The notes under the pieces are model-generated. The model had not been told where the DNA came from. It ran no database searches and worked only from the letters and a program-made list of their open reading frames with translations. Both the position numbers and the translations under genes were made by a program. Below are positions 33,140-45,059 of a stretch of DNA of 64,000 bases, piece after piece. Positions within the stretch are counted from its first letter, which is position 1. The number at the start of each line of letters is the position of its first letter. Source of the stretch: Liolophura sinensis (taxonomy: Eukaryota > Mollusca > Polyplacophora > Chitonida > Chitonidae); contig NC_088295.1 in NCBI RefSeq assembly GCF_032854445.1, forward strand, positions 79,510,028 through 79,574,027. The letters run 5' to 3'.

Positions 33140-33230
33140 CTTTAGTTGAGTTGAGGACATTATCTCTCTTGTCCATATCATATAGTTTTAGTTGAGTTGA
33201 GGATATTATCTCTCGTCCATATCAGCTCCT
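33140..33230 (+). repeat. Short direct duplication (~50 bp)
   Basis: AGTTGAGTTGAGGACATTAT, then CTCTCTTGTCCATATCA, is repeated once with minor changes. No gene is nearby. Confidence 0.8.
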
Positions 33231-35843
33231 GACGACTGATCTTGTAGAGAAGCGCGTGGATCTTCCACACTGGGATAATCTGGGGTAATAGTTACTTATC
33301 CATTGTTTATGTGTAGTGTGTTAAGTGTATCCGTTATTGACTATGTTAGTTGTTGTATCATAGTTATTTGCTTGTTCTCATAATACAGTTCCCTTCCCTG
33401 TAGGCCTACAAAATCGCTGTATTGTCTTTCCTTTGTACATGTGCCAAAGTAAGACGATGAATTGAAAATAAACACAACAAATTATCCTTTGAAATGGCTT
33501 TGATTTATTTATTACCTCCGCTCTATGTACAGTATAGAAACACAACTTCTTCTGGGCCTTATGTTCAGGTCTACGTAAACTTTTTGTGAATGTATTCGTG
33601 TAATGTGTGCCTGTGAGTCAAAAAGCTAATCTGACCTTAAATATACGTACGTACTTTAGGATCAGAGAAAAATTAGTGTTTCGCCAGTGGTCACATACAT
33701 TATTAATATGCTGACAAAAGCCGACTAAACAATCAAAGCACTTAAGTATTAAATTCAGTGAAAAAAATCTTTTAGAGTTTTCAGATACAGTTTTTGATGG
33801 CCTTCCTACTGGTGCTGATGCCGGTGCTTCTTTCTGACGTCTTGTTTTTCTGTAAACCGATCAAGATCCCGAATTTGCTTGTGAGTTTAGTTGCATGACT
33901 GCATGCTCCTATCGATGATCTGACTTCTTGACATATTTGGGATTTCTAGAATCCAAAAGTTAGTATAAGCAGTCAAAAAGTGTGACTGTTGTCTTGTGTT
34001 GCATGCACATTGCTGATGATACAACGTGTCAATTTGTTCTCGCCTCAAAGGTTTACCTAGGTATGATGCGCGAGGTTGGGCAGGACACTGCGGATGGAGT
34101 TTCGACCGCAGTATAGCCTGCAACCATGCCCCCTGTCTGGAAACCAATTAAACCCCATTCACACGATGCCGTCTAGAATCTTACGAATGTGGTCGCATTC
34201 CACAAGTGGGGGTTTGTTAGATGCTCAATTCATGAAACCTGTATAGCGTATAATTAGACGCTTTATATAGTGCAGCGAGATATGCCTTGAACTATAAAAA
34301 TTCAGTGTATGTATGTTGCAGCTTGTACCAGGCGATAATAAAGCTGTTATGGTTTAGTGAAGGAGATTATATCACCAAATTTCTACAAAATTAAACGATT
34401 TTACAAACAAGACACCGTTAGAGTTATTCTCGTAATTGTCGTGTAAGTCGTCATCCACACATCCCTGAATGTAAAATACTATAGTTATCATTGAGGCATT
34501 TTGCGGCTATAGTTTTGCTGCCATGGTGTGGTTCTGTGAAGAATGAGGTGATTCCTACACGAGCCTTTGGAATAAATCCTTGACAGAAAAAATACTTTAC
34601 AGGCTATGTGTGATCAGATATAAATTATTGCACTATATCTCTGCTTGGGTTGTCAAGCTTAGTAATTTTTTTTCTGTTTGTTTGTTGTTTGTTTTCGCCT
34701 GTGTTTTACATGTACGTCTATCCTAGGAACTGAATGAAAACTCTGCGAATGTGATACGAATGTTGATAGCCCTTGGGTACGATTTATCATTAAGCAGACG
34801 CCAGTCTGTAAAACGGATCACATGTAGTCTATGCTGTTAACAGTATTCTTGTTGAACCGAGAAAAATAGTGATGGATCATACAGAACTGATATGGCGCTG
34901 TAAAGTGTTATCTGTGGTGTTAAGATCATCCTCATATGTCAAAATTTGAAATAAATATTATCATGGGATATTGTTCAACGTCAAGGCCTGCATTCACTCC
35001 TAAATAATAAGGACATTTAACAAGAATTTGATATATAAAAAGCTTTGTCTCATATAATAAACTCTAAATATCCTCATAAGACAATGAATTTTTATTTTAT
35101 TAATGTCTCTTGGAAACCAACTTTTACAGTATTATACATGTACGTGAACTGCTTTACACATTTTTGAGGGTGAAGACTGGTGGATGAAACGTGGGCGTTT
35201 GTAAAACATAACATTTCTCCGGATAAAAAAAATGAATCTAATTAAATTTTAAACTTCTGCATAATAAATCTGGTAAAGATACTTCTGCAGTCAGCGTATA
35301 TCAGTATGCGTGTAGTCGAAAACATTTGCTCAACGTATACATATGTACTCAGTTGTATGCAATTATACGATCCAATAGAACCTTCTCTAGAAGCTTTTCT
35401 TGTGACGGTTACTTCGTTTGTTTTTGCTTTTGAACTATGGTTGTCTGTTGGCTAAACCTTGACGAACAACGCGCAATCGCATTGGCGTAACCTGCCAGGA
35501 AGGGCGTTATCTAAGATGTATGGTCAGCGTAGCAATGATGGCAACTCCCACGCTCGCGTTTCCTGTGGCGAATTTCCCCACCAAACATCAGTCCCACTAC
35601 GTCACATGCCAATAATACTTTATTGATGATAAGCTCCCATTATGGCACCGCTTCAATGCAAACGGTGTGTATTGATTTAGCGGTGCCACTTCGTGTCCGT
35701 TTGTTCGCTCTACGTCTGGTTTATTTATTTTTTTGTGTATTTATTTATTTATTTATTTAAATGATGAAACCCTCCATGAGTTACTTCAATTTAAATACAA
35801 CGTGAGAGGCAGTGCTTACACACACCTGTTTTACAGGATGACA

Positions 35844-36165
35844 GGCGCTGCGTCCTGAGGTTTGGCAGGTATCTGGAGAAAGGAGTTGGTTTCCCCTGGG
35901 TCCTGTCAGGTTTGAGTCATCCTGGCGCTGCGTCCTGAGGTTTGGCAGGTATCTGAAGAAGGGAGTTGGTTTCCGCTGGGTCCTGTCAGGTTTGAGTCAT
36001 CCTGGCGCTGCGTCCTGAGGTGTGGCAGGTATTTGGAGAAAGGAGTTGGTTTCCCCTGGGTCCTGTCAGGTTTGAGTCATCCTGGCGCTGCGTCCTGAGG
36101 TTTGTCAGGTATCTGGAGAAAGGAGTTGGTTTCCACTGGGTTCTGTCAGGTTTGAGTCACCCAGA
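35844..36165 (+). repeat. 80-bp tandem repeat, four copies
   Basis: GGCGCTGCGTCCTGAGG starts at 35844, 35924, 36004 and 36084. Units are more than 90% alike by eye and more GC-rich than their surroundings. No coding signal is seen. Confidence 0.93.
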
Positions 36166-39100
36166 ACCTGGCCGCGGAAATTGAGGTGAAAATCTTTTTC
36201 AGCACGGCTGTAAACTTCAAATCAAAATTTTTCTCTGTCTACACAATAGTGAAGTGAAGCATTTGACGTTTATACAACCGTGCTTCGTACACCGCTTGTT
36301 GCGCCGCTCACTAGCGCTCACTTTACATCACTGCCACCAGTAGCAAATCTTGAACATCGCCAAGGTCATTGGGGCCACGGTAATAGGGCTGGAAGTGATG
36401 TCAGAAAACACAAAAACTGCATCAATTTAATTCTCTGAAAATAATGCTTACACGATTCCAACGGACACAAACAATTTTATTAACGAATGTTGATGAACAG
36501 CCTGCGCTAGGATATCAGTGATGAAAACAAGCTTAAACTAGCCTATACCTGCGTCGCACAGTCTCCAAACATCAAACTTGTCTAGTGTTGACAGTGCTAT
36601 AAAGCGAGCATAGAGCGGCACCTGCGCTATAAGGAGTATATCATACAACACAAGCATGACACAGGTAAAATTAGCTTGAGGCAAAGATCGCGCTCTCTTG
36701 AATTGACGAAAATGGTGTGGAATGTGTGTCAAACACATTTAACATTCCAAACTATACCATTGAGACATTTCTCACAAATTATTGGTTTATTAACGTTACC
36801 TTTACTCATTTTACTCTAATGCTTCATACCGTTTTCTCTATGCCTCCTTGATCCCTGTAGTATTATATGCTAATTTGAGTAAACTGAGAAAGACCATCAA
36901 CTACAATACTTCCGACACATTCAGCCGAGCTGTCTTATTCGGTGGACAATACCAACCCGATAGAATACCGTGCATGACGGTACGTCGATTATCTTGAGTT
37001 TCCAGCAAATGGCTTCGATATCTAAATGATCTGTCATCATTATAACATTACCTGTTTCTAATCGGCATTTATAAGACCAATGTTACATGAATGAGGCTCA
37101 TGGGTTTGTAAATAGATAGAGAATGTGTCCCTGTACAGCAGGAACTATCCCATTTGTTATCATTCATTTACACTTGTCAGTGGCTGGTGGATTATTGCTA
37201 TCACTATCCCTGTGGCCCGACCCGTTATGAAGTCTGACCTGAAACGTGCCTGTTTGGATCCTGAATCTCTGTACAACCTTCAGTGGATATATAACACATA
37301 AACACTGTCTCGACCTAACCACTTGTTCCTGCTCTTTCCTTCATTACTGGTGGACTGAATTGGTTACGGTTAAATGATTGATTACCTATCTGCCATTTAT
37401 GTGTTTACTAGCTTTGTTGGCAAAATAGCCTGCACGTATGTATAGCGCTTCTCAGTTTAAGAAAGCCAACTGGAATCATTGCGGATTTCGGAGTATTCTT
37501 CTTTTTGGTATTTGTTAATTTTGTATTCCCAGGAACAGTTACGTTACTGTTACGTTAAAAGTATCTTCCCAGCAATCTGTGCAAATATGTTTTTGTAATA
37601 GTAATTTGTACCGGTTGTGTGGAGTATTCCACACGCTGTGGAATATGCTGTGTACGTTACACATCTGTCTGCAATCAATACTTGTAATTACACGTAACCT
37701 GGGCTATGAACGTGAAAAGAACGCTTAAGTGGCGTTTAAAACTCTTGTAAATTTTTTTATTTTCATCGTAAATATTTCACATGATAAACGTTTAATTATT
37801 ACACGTTCGTGAATAGATGGTGGTAGGGATAAATTAGTAACTGGTCTTAAATTCAAAATACTTTGCCCACACGAAGCTGCAGCAGACGAATGATGGACTG
37901 TTCAACCAAAAGAAGTGCCTGGACAGCTTTAACAATAAGCAAATGGGTAAATCATGTCAATATTGGATCTAACTTTTCATTTAAATCAATTAACGTTTAA
38001 GAATTAAACGTGTGAATTAACAACAAAAACACCTAGAACTGACGTGTTTGAATAAATAGCAAGGGCTTCACACACTACGCCGCAATATCTCAGTCATATT
38101 GTGACGACTGATGTGTTCGATTTAATGTCGCGTTCAAAGAGCTGTATTTTATTACATAAATGCATATCGCTGCAGAAAATATACAGTTTAAATGGCGATT
38201 GTCTGCCGTGTCACCTTGCATTTTTCGCCAATATTCAATATTCAGAGAGTTTAACAAACGTGTTGTATTTTTAAGACCATAAAGCAAGTTTCGCAAGGAG
38301 AATTCCTTTAGACCCAGAAAAGGCATTAAAGCAAATCTGTTAAAAATTGATGTTATGAATATGACGCTTTTGCCAATACAATTTACTCTTTCACCGAGTT
38401 CGGTGTGAAGTTATCACGCAAACAAATGTTACAATATCGCGCTAGAGTGCTATGGCAGCTTGATCTAAACGCCTTGGATATGGCAATACTCATGCCGACC
38501 GGAAAGCTCAAATTCGGTGAATGGACAGTAAGATCTGTGAAGTGGGCGATTGTGCCATAGTCCTGAAATGTTCTCATTAGGTTTCTCTAAAATGGTCATC
38601 GGGTTACAAATTTAGCTGAAGGAGGGCAGGTGGAGAACTGCATGACTTGTATATCAAGATACCACTCTGATTTTGCCCTTCATATCTTCATTTTGGTTTA
38701 TATCGACTGCTCAAAAATAAGTAGTCCTTTTTGTCATTCTGTGACGACAAAACCCAGCATTTAGGTCTAATTGGTAACCAGAATGCTCAAAGCCCGAACA
38801 ATGGCTTGAATCCTCCAAGTTTTTGAAGCCATAAAACTTTCAATTATCTATCAGAGCGTGCTGTTGCATTATTTTGTCGAGCTATCTAAAGTAACATCAT
38901 ACCCAACTGACGGTATCGCTGACTTGATTTCATTTAGGTTTATTTACGGACTGGATATCTCTTTCCCGGCTTGGAGTCTGGCGGTAGGAACGCGTCGCCC
39001 ACCGGCTACACCCATCGGTCACAAACTGCAGCCAGTCTATAGTCTCATTTCTTCATTTGATATGCTTTTATGAAGATAGGCACAAGCACACAGATCCTCA

Positions 39101-39740
39101 CAGGTATTAGCAGATATAAACGGGAGTCCAAATCTCAGTCCCTGGGAGAAAAGTCTCATAAAAACAAAGCGATTCCGTTAAGTGTTATAAAAATGACCAG
39201 GGTTAAAAGCAAGGTCGATTGAAGCCCCAGCGAGCTATAAACCCGCGGGGCAAGATCGAGTCCGTGGTCTATCGGAGCCATCGAATATTACCCCGTTCAG
39301 CTTTATATTCCACAGCGTTCGCCTCGCAATCAACGACTAGATTTCCAGAGACGGTGTATAACCCATCAGACTGATATTCAGTTTGCGCTAGGTGATTTTA
39401 TATGTATATTGAGTTAAATTCAATTACCATAAATTATTTCAACATCGACATACCCAAAATAGGCAGAGGCAAAAGTTAGAGAAGTAACCATAATAGATTT
39501 CACATTTTTGGGTGTTACAACAATTCAAGACCTTTGATTTATTTATATATTTATTAAAGATTTAACCCGACGTCCATATGTTTTTATGCTTAACTGGATA
39601 ACAGTTATATCTCTTAACAGAGTTTCTATTAATGAATAAAAATGTCGAAACAATTTATATTCATATTTCCTTTGTTGTAAGCCACTAGATAACCACATGT
39701 ATGTGTGCTTAGGAGTCCATACCGCCAAAGTGGTGTAGAC
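36166..39740. other. Intergenic, no gene seen
   Basis: Only short frames. A small hairpin (GTGTGGAGTATTCCACAC) lies near 37616. Confidence 0.55.
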
Positions 39741-39744
39741 ACTG

Positions 39745-40112
39745 AAGTATCATGCCGAACACACCAGACACGACACCCCACCCAGTCACATTATACTATC
39801 ACCTGGTTATCCACTCCTGTTTCCGTGATCTAGACTCTCAATGCTGAGCACCAAGCCAGGCACTAATAATGGCCATTTCCAAAGTCTTTTGTATGACCCA
39901 AACCCGGTTTCATCCAGGGTCCAGTTGTTCAAAAGTGTGTTAAAACTTAAGTGCGGTATTAACGTTAGTCCAGGCTAAAAAGCCATTTACTTTGTATTAG
40001 GATGAGACTGGTATTAACATTTAAAAATGGATTAAATTTAATACACTTTGGAACAACAGGCCCCAGGCCTCCTGACTTAGAGGAGGACGCTCTAACCACT
40101 AGGTCACCGAAA
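39745..40112 (-). mobile_element. SINE family B copy, split by a foldback element
   Basis: TCATGCCGAACACACCAGAC, CACATTATACTATCACCTGG and the GCACCAAGCCAGGCACT block form the body. The tRNA-like head (CTAACCACTAGGTCACC) resumes after the insertion at 39917-40064. Confidence 0.8.
39917..40064. mobile_element. Small foldback (MITE-like) element inside SINE B
   Basis: It begins GGGTCCAGTTGTTCAAAAGT, and its other end, read inward, is GGGGCCTGTTGTTCCAAAGT; both continue GTRTTAA. The terminal inverted repeats are about 27 bp with few mismatches and the element is about 148 bp, too small to code. Its superfamily is not determined. Confidence 0.82.
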
Positions 40113-41600
40113 CGGTGTAGACAACCGTATAGGATTTTATTTAGTTCTTTGAGATTTACGCCGATTTGAAGAATATTGCGGACAGAACACAAAAAGCACC
40201 CCTATCAGCAGCTGTGTAAGCATTCCTGCTCACGACGCGGACGCAAAGAAGGCGTGCTTGGCAGAATACACCATATAGTATTCACCAGTGTCACAGTGAC
40301 CCATGAGAGAGATCCATTAGTCAGTTGCGAGTCGTCGTATTGTACAGGGCTCTTTGAAGACAAACCATTAAACATGTTAAATATAGCCATATAATTACCG
40401 GCATATATAGTTTTATCTCCAGCTTTTGCACGGTTTCGCCCCATGATATATGACCGAAATACAGACCAAGTAGTGTAAAGCCATATAATCATTCGCGCTT
40501 GTCTACATTTTGAATACAGGGCGGTTTTAAAACTGTACAAACATTGGGTTAACTTTCTTCCACAACGTATTCGAAATCAAGTGTCTATACCAAATGTGTT
40601 AGACCACCACTGATGACAGCGGGGATGCGTCAGTGTCTCAAATCAGGCGGACATTTCCTTTTATATTCACTGGTCTTTTCACATGTCATTTATGTCATCG
40701 GGCCGTCCGACGCGGTTGCGTTTTGTCGTTGATTTACCGGGGAAAAAGTTACGACATAGTCTGATGAAAAAAGTTTATTTATTTCAGCATGAAAACCTCT
40801 GGATAATTCGTTATATTCCTGTGTGACGTAGTTGTGTTTTGCGGTTGACAAACACGAATGTTGTCCCGGAAGTTGTGCCAATGGCGATAATAGAGGCTAA
40901 TCGTCGGGAGAGGCGGCAAGCGCCCAGGGCGGACGGGGACCAGCGACCATACTGCCTCCATCACTCGGGGATTCAACAGGATATCTGCCTTCATGATTTA
41001 ATTTTATCCGTTGGATGTAAGGAATCAGCCTTCGTTGAGCTCTTTGGTTAACATCATGCTTTTGATCAATGCCGACACGCCAAAATACACAAACGAAAAT
41101 TTCAGAGGGCTGCTTCACACAAATAACCCCTTGTCCCTTGGTAAAACACAATTCCATGGCCCGCTGACTCTCGCAAGTAGTGGCAAATCTCATTAGCGCG
41201 AGCCTACCGGAGAGGAACTTCCTGTGGCTGGCTGGTGTGCATAGGATCCACCTTAATTCTTGTACTCACTCTAAAGAGGAGCAGTCACTTCAGAGAGCGC
41301 TTTAGTTAGGGTTGTCTTTTGTTCATCCAGCATCCATTATCCCTCTCTTCCGTGGACAGTCGAGGCGGCCTGCGCGCTGTAAGTAACTTCAACAGACATT
41401 TAGTTAGCTCCTAATTGTCGCTTCTTCCATAAACAAATAACTGTCCCAGTATAAACATTATTAAATTAGTCGCACTAAACTGGAGCTTTGCCAGAAGAAA
41501 AACGACTTGATCGGAGTGAAGGCTCGTTGACGGAGTATTGATCCGTCAGGTAAGCCCCACCCTTTAGCAGGGAGCCGTCTCGCCCACTACTTCACAGCGG
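40113..41600. other. Upstream region of the neuropeptide gene
   Basis: Less AT-rich than average near 40880-41390, with more CpG. No coding frame has family features. It may hold cis-regulatory sequence for the gene starting at about 41640. Confidence 0.4.
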
Positions 41601-41605
41601 CGCTT

Positions 41606-41611
41606 TATAAA
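41606..41611 (+). promoter_or_regulatory. TATA box of the neuropeptide gene
   Basis: TATAAA within CGCTTTATAAAGACC, placed at the usual distance from the predicted start at about 41640. Its position just before a TCA initiator and a consensus splice donor supports a real core promoter. Confidence 0.55.
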
Positions 41612-41639
41612 GACCAGATCCTCTCTCAACTACGTGCTC

Positions 41640-41676
41640 ACTTCAACTACAGACTGCTTGCGGGATATCGTAACAG
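41640..41676 (+). other. Predicted 5' non-coding leader exon of the neuropeptide gene
   Basis: An initiator-like TCACTTC at about 41638-41644 lies some 31-34 bases after a TATA box, and a consensus donor AACAG|GTAAGT follows at 41677. A short non-coding first exon, a long intron and then a coding exon starting just before the ATG is common in neuropeptide genes. Splicing to 43522 is inferred, leaving a 15-nt leader before the ATG. Confidence 0.55.
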
Positions 41677-41935
41677 GTAAGTACTACCAATTAAACTAAT
41701 CGCTGGATGTAATTATTTTCTTAGGGAACTATTCCTCTTTGAGCAGTTAGGAATATAAAATATTGTGTAATTAGCTGTGGTTATTGCCGGTTTGCGGGAC
41801 ATTATGTTTTTTTTTATTAACTTGCCTTTCTAAAGAACAATCCATTTCAGAGACCGAGAATTTTATGGGAGGACAATAAGATTGATCAGTTATAAATTGA
41901 ATCTGTCTTTACATTAAGAAGGAGTCAAAGTTGTC

Positions 41936-42190
41936 AAGGGGTTAGCGTGTTAGCGCAGCACGATGACTCAGGAGCCTTTCACTAATGCGATCGCTGTGAG
42001 TTCAAGTCCAATTCTGGCTGACTTCTGCTCCGGCCATACGTGGGTCTGGCCGCAACCTTCGGAGGGTTGTAGTTCTCCCCCGGACTCAGCCCGGTTTTTT
42101 TCCCACAATGATGCTAGCCACCGTTGTTTAAGTCAAGTTTTCTCGAGTGCGGTGTAAAACATAAATCAAGTAAATAAATAAATAAACAAT
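41936..42190 (+). mobile_element. SINE family A, nearly full-length, in the neuropeptide intron
   Basis: It runs from GGGGTTAGCGTGTTAGCGCAG through CGATCGCTGTGAGTTCAAG and the CGGACTCAGCCCGG block to TCTCGAGTGCGGTGTAAAAC and an AAATAAATA tail. The head is partly lost. Confidence 0.85.
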
Positions 42191-42959
42191 ATATAAGCCT
42201 AGGATTCCTCTGCAGTGTATCTCAGTCAACTCCTTGGTGGTTGTGAAAGATGTAACGCATATGAAGCCTTCGAATTTATTTGGGTTTTTTTCTTGTGGTC
42301 ATTGCGGTGGTGATTCGTGCTCTGAAAATATACTTGGATAATATATGAGGAAAGTTTCACTTATTCATCCATTTGCGTTTATTCCAAAAATGAATATGAT
42401 AAGTATTACTTTAGACTCTACTGACGTTTATCTCGGAGGGTTGAGGAAGAGACCGGCACGACTCTTTGCCTGTGAACAATTGTTTTAACATGTGCTAGGT
42501 TTGTTATAACCAAAGAATGTCCCACAGTAAGACCGTAAAGCTATTCATTGTAAGGGACAAACTAAAAACTACAATGAAAACAGTTTTTGTCCCATAACTC
42601 ACTCAGAAATAAAAGTTTAAGCCATTTTAAGTATCAGTTTAAAGATACAATCAGAAAAACAATTTTTATCGAACTATGATCAAACAGTAGAAGAGACAAT
42701 ACCGTTTCCTGGTTTACAACGAGTCTAACAATACGGTATGATTGTTATTTGGGATTTACGTTTTACATGTATGGCACAAACTCTAGTGTTGAAACCACAT
42801 TCGCTTTCGAACCAACGACAGATACGGAATGGCCAGCAATAAATATCGACCGTTTAGACAATTCGGCCAACAGACCTTCCACAAAAATACCACATAAAAT
42901 ACCACAACGTAATACTGAGGCTCCCCAGTAGTTTGAATTTGCTAAACTGTACATCCCGA

Positions 42960-43460
42960 CGCTCCTTCAAGTAAGCCACTAGTATGTATTGCCTTCGTTT
43001 CCGTTGTACTCTAAAATCCACCAATTCCCTAAACTGTTCGGTATAATGTACATTGCCTAGGACTCTTTTGTGCGCTAAAATCCATCATCACCTGTTTATC
43101 GCCTTTGTTTCCTTTGTACTCAATTCCCGGAACAGGTATTTAACTTTCGTGTGTCCTCAAGTAATCTACTAGTGTGTATCGCATTCGTTTCCTTTGTACT
43201 CTAAACCCATCAACCCAGTAGACTGTTCAGTACAACCACATGTGTCTTCCAGTAAGCTTCTACTGTATAATTCGTTTATTTCCTTTGCACTCTAAAATAC
43301 TTCAGTTCTTCAGACTATGTGTTTCACTCTTACGTTTCCTCAAGTAAACTGCTATAGTGTGCTAGGACTTTGTTTCTTTTGTTCCCTATAACTCATCTCC
43401 GAGGTTTACAACTAGTATGTAGTAGTATCTTACTTTCCTTTGCTTTCTATAATCCATACG
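42960..43460 (+). repeat. ~92-bp degenerate array in the neuropeptide gene intron
   Basis: About six diverged copies share TCAAGTAAGCCACTAGT-like and CGTTTCCTTTGTACTCTAAA-like segments, for example near 42968, 43154, 43246 and 43339. The array stops about 60 bases before the acceptor of the coding exon. Confidence 0.75.
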
Positions 43461-43536
43461 TTTACCATACTGATCCTCCGTTTTGTTAAATGGGCTGAAC
43501 TTGTCTGTTTTGCCTCTCCAGACACATATACTGACG

Positions 43537-43821
43537 ATGGACACGAAGACAGTACTGTTGGCGCTGGTTATCGGAACCCTTCTCATCCTCACGCATCCCA
43601 GTCATGTCCAGGCCGACACAAGGGAACCAGCCCTATTCGGAAGGAGAGCGATGAACCCTAACATGAACAGTTTATTTTTCGGAAAAAGGCAAAGTCCTCA
43701 GTACCCATTGAGGCCGAGAGGAGACTACCTCCGGGAAGTCTGCAAGTCCATGATAACCTCATGTGGTAAATATCTGATTCAGGGGTCAGCGGTCGAGCAG
43801 GAGATGGCGGAGGAAAGTTAA
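43537..43821 (+). CDS. FFamide/SIFamide-type neuropeptide precursor
   Basis: Encodes a 94-residue secreted prepropeptide. Residues 1-26 form a signal peptide with a hydrophobic core (TVLLALVIGTLLILT) and likely cleavage after VQA. Then DTREPALF-G-RR (27-37) and AMNPNMNSLFF-G-KR (38-51) each end in an amidation glycine and a dibasic cleavage site, predicting two amidated peptides. The rest contains C69-x6-C76. A single amidated peptide straight after the signal peptide, then a C-x6-C tail, is the layout of arthropod SIFamide precursors; the SLFFamide ending fits the lophotrochozoan FFamide group. The peptides would be released from neurons to act on G-protein-coupled receptors (family knowledge). 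The ATG at 43537 is chosen because the acceptor TTGCCTCTCCAG ends at 43521; an earlier in-frame ATG at 43483 is intronic. The frame could instead splice at ATGTG|GTAAAT near 43765, which would change the last residues. Confidence 0.85.
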   Translation: MDTKTVLLALVIGTLLILTHPSHVQADTREPALFGRRAMNPNMNSLFFGKRQSPQYPLRPRGDYLREVCKSMITSCGKYLIQGSAVEQEMAEES

Positions 43822-43835
43822 CAGTTCACAGGTAA

Positions 43836-43841
43836 AATAAA
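43836..43841 (+). terminator. Possible polyadenylation signal of the neuropeptide gene
   Basis: AATAAA lies 15 bases after the TAA stop, within GTAAAATAAAATAATC. That would make a very short 3' UTR. The same stretch begins with a weak donor-like CACAG|GTAAAA, so a further 3' UTR exon is equally possible. Confidence 0.3.
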
Positions 43842-44836
43842 ATAATCTTTATTTTACTGAATTACCCGCCATCAAATGTTTAAGTTTTATAAGATGTGGC
43901 TTATGGACAAGTTTGATAATGTTTAATGCCAGTGAAGTTTTCTACTTCCATTTTCATCATGGGGAAATATTCTTGTGCATGAAGTTTACTGATTTAAAGT
44001 GAAAGGAAGCTAAAATATGAAGTAAGGTTCATCGTACAGACAACTGAAAACTATGCATAGCAATACTTTAATTTATTTTTTCAGACTTTTTAAGAGTGTT
44101 GAAAGGCATTCAAATATTTGAATACTATGATGGGATTTATGTGCCGTCCTGACGGTATCTGGGAACTTTGACGTCACATCACCTTTTTTTCCTGATGTTC
44201 ACCAGAAGGAAGGAATTTTTGGGAACACTATTTCAGTGATCTTTACTCATGCGTAAAAAGAGTTATTCCAATCTTCAGGGTTGGAAAAACTTCCTGTGAC
44301 GTTAGAGTTCTTAAACCCTGACCGTATGGTCCAAAAAGCCCACCTTAGAAATCAAATGTTTAAAACAATTTAACTCTTTTCATAAAAATTAAAAAGAAAT
44401 GAAAGTATATTTTTACATAGGTTTAAGTGGTCTATCGAGGGTTGAATACTTCGATTTTTAGAGGTTTTTTCCTTTAAGGTCTGTTCATTCATGGACATAT
44501 GAGCTGTTCCAAAATTAAATCTTAGGTTTGGGGAGAGAAAAAGATTATCATGTTAATAACACCAAAGTTGTCCATTAATCCCACCCTGAAATTCAAACAC
44601 TTGACTACATTAAATTCTAAAACAAATCTTGACGAAGACGTGTTTTATATATTCTTACACGAAATATCAGCATGTATGGTTGTAGTGTGCATACAAGTAA
44701 CGGCAGTGTTTCTTAGTACCCCTATAATTGGCACCATGATATCGCTAGCTATGCTCATGATTACATTGATAAATGTCGCATGTGATTCTTGTTGAAGAAG
44801 GCAGATATCATGTACACGGCACTCAGATTTTAGTAC

Positions 44837-45055
44837 ACATTTACAATGGCCAAACTTGTCCTTAAAGCCTTCAGTGCAAATAAGATAGGCCATATCAAGA
44901 ATTGTGGCCTCTACATACGCCTGGTGATTTCTTTTCTGGGTTGAATTTACATTTACAATGGCCAAACTTGTCTTTAAAGCCTTCAGTGCAAATAAGATAG
45001 GCCATATCAACAATTGTGGCCTCTACATACGCCTGGTGATTTCTTTTCTGGGTTG
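44837..45055 (+). repeat. 112-bp direct tandem duplication
   Basis: Two copies begin ACATTTACAATGGCCAAAC at 44837 and 44949 and differ at only a few positions, so the duplication is recent. The minus strand of one copy reads ICTEGFKDKFGHCKC, which resembles a cysteine-rich module. With no splice context it is not called as a gene. Confidence 0.9.
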
Positions 45056-45059
45056 AAAG

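Larger units (their letters stand above)
30331..35843. other. Intergenic, no gene seen
   Basis: AT-rich unique sequence with short open frames only. An AATAAA at about 33466 has no coding region before it. Confidence 0.55.

Noticed and set aside
43483-43536. An earlier in-frame ATG for the neuropeptide precursor
   Set aside because: It lies before the TTGCCTCTCCAG acceptor and would put 18 residues ahead of an otherwise typical signal peptide.
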